Assembly (NCBI RefSeq): GCF_029761915.1
Contig: NZ_CP121695.1
Coordinates: 620,001-684,000, forward strand
DNA: 64,000 nt
Direction: 5' to 3'
Origin: Bradyrhizobium sp. CB1650
Lineage (GTDB): Bacteria; Pseudomonadota; Alphaproteobacteria; Rhizobiales; Xanthobacteraceae
In this document: one piece after another, positions 58,609 to 64,000 of the stretch
Layout: every line of letters starts with the position of its first letter
How positions within the stretch are numbered: position 1 is the stretch's first letter
Program-made: the position numbers and the translations under genes
The notes under the pieces: generated by a model
Database searches by the model: none
What the model was told of the DNA's origin: nothing
Seen by the model: the letters and a program-made list of their open reading frames with translations, nothing else

Positions 58609-59571
58609 TCAGGCCAGTTTCCGGCCGATATCGAGGAATTTCTGCCGCCGCTGCTTGCGGATGGCATCCGCATCCAGGTTACGCATCTCGTCAAAGGCCC
58701 TGGCGATGGCCTCGCCCGTGGTGGCGATCATGGCGGCGGGGTCGCGGTGGGCGCCGCCGATGGGCTCCTTCAAAATGCTGTCGATCACGCCGAAGCGGAG
58801 CATGTCCTGGGCGGTGATCTTCATGTTGTTGGCGGCCTCCTGCGCCTTGGTGCCGTCGCGCCAGAGGATGGAGGAGGCCGCCTCCGGCGAGATCACGCTG
58901 TAGATCGCGTGCTCCAGCATCAAGACCTTGTTGGCGGTGGTGATCGCGATCGCGCCGCCCGACATGCCCTCGCCGGTGATGATCGCCACGTTCGGCACGC
59001 CCAGCGCGAGGCACGCGTCGGTCGAGCGCGCGATCGCCTCGGCCTGACCCCGCTCTTCCGCGCCGATGCCGGGATAGGCGCCGGCGGAATCGGCCAGCGA
59101 CAGCACGGGCAGCCCGAACCGCTCGGCCATCTCCATCAGCCGCACGCATTTGCGATAGCCTTCGGGCCGCGCCATGCCGAAATTGTGCTTGATGCGGCTC
59201 TCGGTGGAATCGCCCTTCTCCTGGCCCATCACGCAGATCGGCTCGCCGCGGAAGCGGCCAAAGCCGGCGACCAGCGCCTCGTCCTCGCCGAATTTGCGGT
59301 CGCCGGCGAGCGGAGTGAACTCGGTGATCAGGCCCTTGATGAAATCGGAGAAGTGCGGCCGCTGCGGATGGCGCGCGACCAGCGTCTTCTGCCAGGGCGT
59401 CAGGTTCACATAGAGGTCGGCCAGCGCCTGCGCCGCCTTGTCCTCGATCCGGCCGATCTCCTCGGCGATGTCGGTGCCGGAGGCCGCCAGCGCGCGCAAT
59501 TCGTCGACCTTGGAGTCGAGCTCGGCGACGGGCTTTTCGAAGTCGAGGTAGCTGCGCATCTGGTCTTGCAT
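58609..59571 (-). CDS. accA: acetyl-CoA carboxylase carboxyltransferase subunit alpha
   Basis: Transfers the carboxyl group from biotin to acetyl-CoA, with AccD as partner, in the first step of fatty-acid synthesis. MRSYLDFEKPVAELDSKVDEL opens the family domain; GQEKGDSTESRIKHNFGMARPEGYRKCVRLM, SLADSAGAYPGIGAEERGQAEAIA and GEGMSGGAIAI form the crotonase-like active site. ATG 59571 (MQDQM) gives 320 residues; the frame extends 25 codons upstream without family similarity. Confidence 0.96.
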   Translation of the reverse strand: MQDQMRSYLDFEKPVAELDSKVDELRALAASGTDIAEEIGRIEDKAAQALADLYVNLTPWQKTLVARHPQRPHFSDFIKGLITEFTPLAGDRKFGEDEALVAGFGRFRGEPICVMGQEKGDSTESRIKHNFGMARPEGYRKCVRLMEMAERFGLPVLSLADSAGAYPGIGAEERGQAEAIARSTDACLALGVPNVAIITGEGMSGGAIAITTANKVLMLEHAIYSVISPEAASSILWRDGTKAQEAANNMKITAQDMLRFGVIDSILKEPIGGAHRDPAAMIATTGEAIARAFDEMRNLDADAIRKQRRQKFLDIGRKLA

Positions 59572-59767
59572 CAACTCAATATAACGAGGACGGGGCGAGG
59601 CGGCGAAGCGGATTTCAGATCGCGGAAGGAAGTTCAGCTTCTTCAATGAGTTGGTCTGTGCACCCCGGGGGCGCGCGCCAAATCATGCATGAGGCCACGG
59701 CTCTTTCTGCGGAGATGTGGCCGAAGTCAAGGCAGTTAGTTGCGGGAGAGGGCGCGCCTCCTGCGAA

Positions 59768-60724
59768 TTACTTCTCCGCCAGCGGGTGCAGGTCGCGCAC
59801 CAGGCTCTTCAGGCGCTCCTCGACCACGTGGGTGTAGATCTGGGTGGTGGAGATGTCGGTGTGGCCGAGCAGGGTCTGCACGATGCGCAGGTCGGCGCCG
59901 TTATGCAGGAGGTGGCTGGCGAAGGCGTGGCGCAGCACGTGCGGCGAGACGAGGCGGGCCTGCAGGCCGGAGGCGACCGCAAGCTCCTTGAGGTCGCGGG
60001 CAAAATGCTGCCGCGTCAGATGCCCGCTCTCGCCAAAAGACGGGAACAGCCATTTCGAGGTGGCGAGGCTGTTCTTCTTCTCGCTGTTTACGGTTTCAGT
60101 GGCAGCAAGGTAATCGGCCATCGCCTGGCGCGAGGCCTCGTTGAGCGGCACCAGCCGCTCCTTGTTGCCCTTGCCGCGGACCACGATCATGCGGGCGTCG
60201 CGCTTGGCCGCCGAGCGCGGCAGCGCCACCAGCTCGGAGACGCGCAGGCCCGTGGCGTAGAGCACTTCGAGCAGGCAATAGAGCCTCAGAGAACGCAGCC
60301 GCTGCGAGGCCGAGGCGTCCGCCGCCTCGCTCCTCTCCTTGGCGCGCCGCAGCATGCGGTCGACATCCGCTATCGACAGCACCTTCGGCAGGCCGCGGCC
60401 GCGCTTGGGGCCGGACAGGATCGCCGCGGGATCGTCGCCGCGGATGCGTTCGTTCAGCAGGAAGCGATAGAGGTGCCGCATCGCCGACAGCCGCCGCGCG
60501 ACGCTGGAGGATTTGAAGCCGCGCGTGTCGAGATCGGCGAGATAGTCGCGCAGCGTCTGCGTCTCGGCGTCCGTAAAGGTATGCCCGACGCCGGTCAAAA
60601 ACTCCGAGACATCGGTGAGGTCACGGCGGTAGGCATCGAGCGTATTGAGGCCGGCGCCCTGTTCCGCCGCGAGCATGTCGAGGAACAGGCCGATGAGCTT
60701 GGTATCTGAGGGCTTGATGCGCAT
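59768..60724 (-). CDS. xerD: site-specific tyrosine recombinase XerD
   Basis: Resolves chromosome dimers at dif together with XerC. The N-terminal SAM-like domain begins IGLFLDMLAAEQGAGLNTLDAYRRDL. Catalytic residues are the Arg in LYATGLRVSEL, the HVLRHAFASHLL box, HTDIS and the Tyr nucleophile in TTQIYTHV (near 299). Length 318 is usual. A 48-residue membrane protein gene starts just upstream in the same direction, and aroK is divergent, the usual alphaproteobacterial layout. Confidence 0.95.
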   Translation of the reverse strand: MRIKPSDTKLIGLFLDMLAAEQGAGLNTLDAYRRDLTDVSEFLTGVGHTFTDAETQTLRDYLADLDTRGFKSSSVARRLSAMRHLYRFLLNERIRGDDPAAILSGPKRGRGLPKVLSIADVDRMLRRAKERSEAADASASQRLRSLRLYCLLEVLYATGLRVSELVALPRSAAKRDARMIVVRGKGNKERLVPLNEASRQAMADYLAATETVNSEKKNSLATSKWLFPSFGESGHLTRQHFARDLKELAVASGLQARLVSPHVLRHAFASHLLHNGADLRIVQTLLGHTDISTTQIYTHVVEERLKSLVRDLHPLAEK

Positions 60725-60741
60725 GCCCCGGAGGCTAGCCG

Positions 60742-60888
60742 CTATTTCTTGAGAAATTTGTCAGGCGGGATCGTCACCGTCATTTCCCGCGGCTTGGGCG
60801 TGACGAAATTCGCCAGTGCGAAGATGACGCCATAGACGATGCCGGCGATCACGGCGACGACCGTCAGGAACCGGAACAGGCTGGGCAT
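60742..60888 (-). CDS. small conserved membrane protein, 48 residues
   Basis: Reads MPSLFRFLTVVAVIAGIVYG ... VIFALANFVTPKPREM ... TIPPDKFLKK before TAG. One hydrophobic helix (residues 7-28) is followed by a basic, Pro-rich tail, so a single-pass inner-membrane protein with a short soluble end is likely. The stop is 17 bp before the xerD start, so co-transcription is probable. I recall near-identical short proteins beside xerD in related bacteria, but this needs a search. Role unknown. Confidence 0.72.
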   Translation of the reverse strand: MPSLFRFLTVVAVIAGIVYGVIFALANFVTPKPREMTVTIPPDKFLKK

Positions 60889-61035
60889 CGGGCGAGGTCT
60901 CGAGGCGTGGCAAATTAACCAATGAAATCATCCAACATGTTCGCCGTTTCATAGCAAGAGTCCTCTGGCGAGGGTCGCTTGGGGGGTAGTATAGGTGGCC
61001 GGATGTCGCATCAGGCGGCAGATTGAGCGAGGGAC

Positions 61036-61662
61036 ATGTCCGACGCCGCGTTGCCAGCACTGGGTTCGCCTGAGGCCGAGATCCTGTCGGCGCTGGGAAC
61101 ACGCTCGCTCGTGCTGGTCGGCATGATGGGGGTCGGCAAATCCACCATCGGCCGGCGCCTGGCGGCGCGGCTGCGGCTGCCCTTCACCGACGCCGACAGC
61201 GAGATCGAGGCGGCGGCCGGCATGACCATACCGGAGATTTTCGAGCGCCATGGCGAGGCGCATTTCCGCGACGGCGAGGCGCGCGTGATCGCGCGGCTGC
61301 TCGACGGCGGTCCCCTGGTGCTGGCCACCGGCGGCGGCGCCTTCATGCGCGAGGAGACGCGCGCGCGCATCGCGGCGAAAGCGGTCTCGATCTGGCTCAA
61401 GGCGGACCACGACGTCATCATGCGCCGCGTGCGCCGCCGTGCCGACCGTCCGCTGCTGCAGACCGCCGACCCCGAGGGAACCGTTACCCGTCTGCTCACC
61501 GAGCGCGAGCCGGTCTACAGCAACGCCGACATCACCATCGCCTCGCGCGACGTGCCGCACGACAAGATCGTCGAGGAGTGCATCGACACGCTGCGCGCGC
61601 ATCTCTGCGGTGGGCAGGCCGATCCCCAGTTACCCCCTGATGTCGCGAGTGCCGTACGATGA
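61036..61662 (+). CDS. aroK: shikimate kinase
   Basis: Phosphorylates shikimate in the route to chorismate. Walker A is GMMGVGKST (near 29), the shikimate-binding region LPFTDADSEIE and FRDGEARVI with GGGAFM, and the lid ADRPLLQTADPEGTVTRLL. Length 208. GAGCGAGGG stands before the ATG. Its last codons overlap the aroB start (ATGA), so the two enzymes are coupled. Confidence 0.96.
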   Translation: MSDAALPALGSPEAEILSALGTRSLVLVGMMGVGKSTIGRRLAARLRLPFTDADSEIEAAAGMTIPEIFERHGEAHFRDGEARVIARLLDGGPLVLATGGGAFMREETRARIAAKAVSIWLKADHDVIMRRVRRRADRPLLQTADPEGTVTRLLTEREPVYSNADITIASRDVPHDKIVEECIDTLRAHLCGGQADPQLPPDVASAVR

Positions 61663-62807
61663 CTGCGCCGTTGAAACAATCCGATCCGGTGATCGTCGAT
61701 GTGGCGCTCGGTGAACGCACCTATGACATCGTCATCGGCCGTGACGTGCTCGCCTCGCTCGGCGCGCGGGTCGCGGCCTTGCGTCCCGGCGTGCGCACCG
61801 CTGTCGTGACCGACCGCACGGTCGCCAAATACTGGCTCGAGCCCGCCGAGGCCTCGCTCGCTGCTGCCGGCATTCCGACCTCGCGCATCGTCGTCGACGA
61901 AGGCGAGATCTCCAAAACCTATGCCGGCCTCGAAAAGGTCAGCGAAGCCCTGATCGCAGCGAGAATCGAGCGCAACGATCTCGTCATCGCGCTCGGCGGC
62001 GGCGTGGTCGGCGATCTCACCGGCTTTGCGGCGGCGATCCTGCGCCGCGGCGTCGATTTCGTGCAGGTGCCGACCTCGCTGCTGGCGCAGGTCGATTCAT
62101 CCGTCGGCGGCAAGACCGGCATCAACTCGCCGCAGGGCAAGAATCTGCTCGGCGCCTTCCACCAGCCGGTGCTGGTCATCGCCGACACCGCCGTGCTCGA
62201 CACGCTGTCGCCGCGGCAGTTCCGCGCCGGCTATGCCGAGGTCGCCAAATACGGCGTGCTCGGCGATGAAGCCTTCTTCGCCTGGCTGGAGAAGAACCAC
62301 GCGGACATCTTCAGAGGCGGCTCGGCCCGCGAGCACGCGATCGCGACCTCCTGCCGTGCCAAGGCCGGCGTCGTCTCGCGCGACGAGCGGGAGACCGGCG
62401 AGCGCGCGCTGCTCAATCTCGGCCACACCTTTGGTCACGCGCTGGAAGCCGCGACCGGGTTCTCCGACCGCCTCTTCCATGGGGAGGGCGTTTCGATCGG
62501 CATAGTGCTGGCGGCCGAGTTCTCGGCGAGGCTCGGCATGATCGGTGCGGCGGATGCGGCGCGTATCGAGCGTCACCTTTCTGACGCGGGCCTGCCGACG
62601 CGGCTGCAGGACATCGCGGGCTTTTCGCAGGAGGGACTTGCCGATGCCGACGCGCTGATGGCGCTGATGGCGCAGGACAAGAAGGTCAAGCGCGGCAAGC
62701 TCACCTTCATCCTGCTGGAGGCGGTCGGACGCGCCGTCATCGCCAAGGATGTCGAGCCGGCGCTGGTGCGCGATTTCCTCAAAGAGAAGCTCGCATACAA
62801 GGCTTGA
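61659..62807 (+). CDS. aroB: 3-dehydroquinate synthase
   Basis: An NAD- and metal-dependent cyclase, second step of the shikimate pathway. Marks include VVDEGEISKTY, LGGGVVGDLTGFAAAILRRGVDFVQVPTSLLAQVDSSVGGKTGINSPQGKNLLGAFHQP and the metal ligands in LNLGHTFGHALEA and LFHGEGVSIG. At 382 residues it is complete. The start overlaps aroK by four bases; a repeat element separates it from the next gene. Confidence 0.97.
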   Translation: MTAPLKQSDPVIVDVALGERTYDIVIGRDVLASLGARVAALRPGVRTAVVTDRTVAKYWLEPAEASLAAAGIPTSRIVVDEGEISKTYAGLEKVSEALIAARIERNDLVIALGGGVVGDLTGFAAAILRRGVDFVQVPTSLLAQVDSSVGGKTGINSPQGKNLLGAFHQPVLVIADTAVLDTLSPRQFRAGYAEVAKYGVLGDEAFFAWLEKNHADIFRGGSAREHAIATSCRAKAGVVSRDERETGERALLNLGHTFGHALEAATGFSDRLFHGEGVSIGIVLAAEFSARLGMIGAADAARIERHLSDAGLPTRLQDIAGFSQEGLADADALMALMAQDKKVKRGKLTFILLEAVGRAVIAKDVEPALVRDFLKEKLAYKA

Positions 62808-62824
62808 GGTGCGGCTGAACGGCA

Positions 62825-62888
62825 CTAAAGCGTTTTCGAGCGAAGTGGGTACCGGTTCGCGTAAAGAAAACGCGTCAAAACAAGAAGC
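62825..62888. repeat. AAAGCGTTTTCGAGCGAAG-type intergenic repeat
   Basis: TAAAGCGTTTTCGAGCGAAG followed by GGGTACCGGTTCGCG and AAAACGCGTCAAAACAA recalls a very common Bradyrhizobium repeat. GCGTTTTC and GAAAACGC pair across it. It fills the aroB to CNNM gap. Confidence 0.55.
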
Positions 62889-62899
62889 TTGAGTGTTGT

Positions 62900-64000
62900 A
62901 TGGACTGGCTCGGACTCTCCATCGTCGTCTTCTGCCTCTTGATCTCGGCGTTCTTCGCCGCGAGCGAGACCGCGCTGACCGGCGCCTCGCGCGCCAGCAT
63001 GCTGCGGCTGACCAAGCAGGGCAATCACGACGCCGTAATCGTCTCAAAGCTGATCGAGAACCGCGAGCGGTTGATCGGCGCGCTGCTGCTCGGCAACAAC
63101 ATCGCCAATATCGGCGCCTCCGCGATCGCGACCGGCATCTTCACCACCTGGTTCGGCGAGGTCGGCGTGCTCTACGCGACCGGCGTGATGACGGCGCTGG
63201 TCGTCGTGTTCGCCGAGGTGCTGCCCAAGACCATCGCGATCAACGCGCCGGACCGGCTTGCGCTTGCGGTGGCCCGCCCGATGCGGCTCACCGTGTTCAT
63301 CCTGGGGCCTGTGCTCTCGGTGGTCGAGACCATCGTGCGGATGCTGATGCGGCTGTTCGGCGTCACCATCGGCGAGCATCAGGCGATCCTGTCGCCGACC
63401 GAACGCCTGCGCGGCGCGGTCGACCTCCTGCACCATGAGGGCAAGGTCGAGAAGCACGACCGCGACATGCTCGGCGGCCTCCTGGACCTGCGCGAGCTCC
63501 AGGTCTCCGACGTCATGATCCATCGTACCGAGATGATGATGATCAACGCCGACCTGCCGCCGGAGGAGCTGGTGCGCGAGGTCTTGGCGACCGAATACAC
63601 CCGCATTCCACTCTGGCGCGACAAGCCGGAGAACATCATCGGCGTGCTCCACGCCAAGGATCTCTTGCGCGCGATAAGGGCTTCGGACGGCGATACCTCG
63701 CGCATCGACGTCTCCACCATCGCGCTGCCGCCCTGGTTCGTGCCGGAGATGCGCCCCGTCTCCGAGCAGCTCAAGGCGTTCCGCCGCCGCAAGACCCATT
63801 TCGCGCTCGTCGTCGACGAGTACGGCGAAGTCGAGGGCCTGGTGACGCTGGAAGACATCCTGGAGGAGATCGTCGGCGACATTTCCGACGAGCACGACGT
63901 CGTGGTGGCCGGCGTGCGCGCCCAGCCGGATGGCTCGGTCGTGGTCGACGGCTCGGTGCCGATCCGCGATCTCAACCGCGCCATGGACTGGCGCCTGCCC
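62900..64000 (+). CDS. CNNM/CorC (HlyC family) membrane protein with CBS domains, 3' end outside window
   Basis: An inner-membrane protein linked to divalent-cation (magnesium, cobalt) efflux. The first 180 residues are a CNNM/DUF21 domain: FCLLISAFFAASETALTGASRASMLRL, GNNIANIGASAIAT and VVVFAEVLPKTIAINAPDRL. Two CBS motifs follow (VSDVMIHRTEMMMINADL, HFALVVDEYGEVEGLVTLEDILEEIVGDISDE), and the transporter-associated CorC_HlyC domain begins near the end. 367 codons are visible; about 60-70 residues are likely missing. ATG 62900 is used. The aroK-aroB-CNNM order is common in this group. Confidence 0.93.
   Translation, partial: MDWLGLSIVVFCLLISAFFAASETALTGASRASMLRLTKQGNHDAVIVSKLIENRERLIGALLLGNNIANIGASAIATGIFTTWFGEVGVLYATGVMTALVVVFAEVLPKTIAINAPDRLALAVARPMRLTVFILGPVLSVVETIVRMLMRLFGVTIGEHQAILSPTERLRGAVDLLHHEGKVEKHDRDMLGGLLDLRELQVSDVMIHRTEMMMINADLPPEELVREVLATEYTRIPLWRDKPENIIGVLHAKDLLRAIRASDGDTSRIDVSTIALPPWFVPEMRPVSEQLKAFRRRKTHFALVVDEYGEVEGLVTLEDILEEIVGDISDEHDVVVAGVRAQPDGSVVVDGSVPIRDLNRAMDWRLP

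Overview
The window is chromosomal DNA of a high-GC alphaproteobacterium. Gene content and order (phaR/phaA/phaB, DUF4167, PtsP next to PrfA, NDUFAF5-like methyltransferase, xerD-aroK-aroB, ACC deaminase) and the families of palindromic intergenic repeats fit Bradyrhizobium or a close relative best. This is inference from recognised proteins, not a database match. No rRNA, tRNA, CRISPR array or prophage was seen.

Layout. 1-7.7 kb: 3' part of acdS, recQ, an NTF2-like and a GFA protein, DUF1345, ispA, mtgA, rpmF. 7.7-14.2 kb: signalling, with two GGDEF/EAL proteins (one with a ruined GGDEF motif, one with four PAS repeats) flanking a divergent MarR/monooxygenase pair that shares two operator-like palindromes. 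14.7-21.7 kb: polyhydroxybutyrate genes phaR, phaA, phaB, then gloB, a cupin, methyltransferase and DUF4167. 22-31 kb: prmC and prfA, which are usually neighbours, are held apart by about 7 kb carrying a HIT protein, a branched-chain amino-acid/amide-type ABC transporter with a permease-ATPase fusion, a free-standing protein resembling the RNA polymerase alpha C-terminal domain, and a MarR regulator. 31-47 kb: housekeeping genes ptsP, lysC, ubiG, the comF-grxC-nitrilase-DUF1178 operon, mutT, argJ, a parvulin and secA. 47-56.4 kb: a variable island holding a decaying type I restriction-modification operon. 56.5-64 kb: L,D-transpeptidase, accA, xerD, a 48-residue membrane protein, aroK-aroB and a CNNM/CorC protein cut by the window end.

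The most informative region is the restriction island. Read leftward its order is hsdM, hsdS, brnT, brnA, hsdR. hsdS is interrupted by a 1,528-bp IS5-type element with a CTAG target duplication; joining the flanks with one CTAG copy restores an in-frame protein of about 383 residues. The toxin-antitoxin pair between hsdS and hsdR is itself broken, with a one-base loss in brnT and a one-base gain in brnA, while hsdM and hsdR stay open. The insertion element also carries a small second gene whose start overlaps the transposase stop.

Palindromic repeats fill most gaps between genes. Two copies of one 122-123 bp element (41010 and 58423) show paired base changes that keep their hairpins intact. 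A compact cluster of three hairpins between prmC and the DUF4167 gene is a candidate structured RNA.
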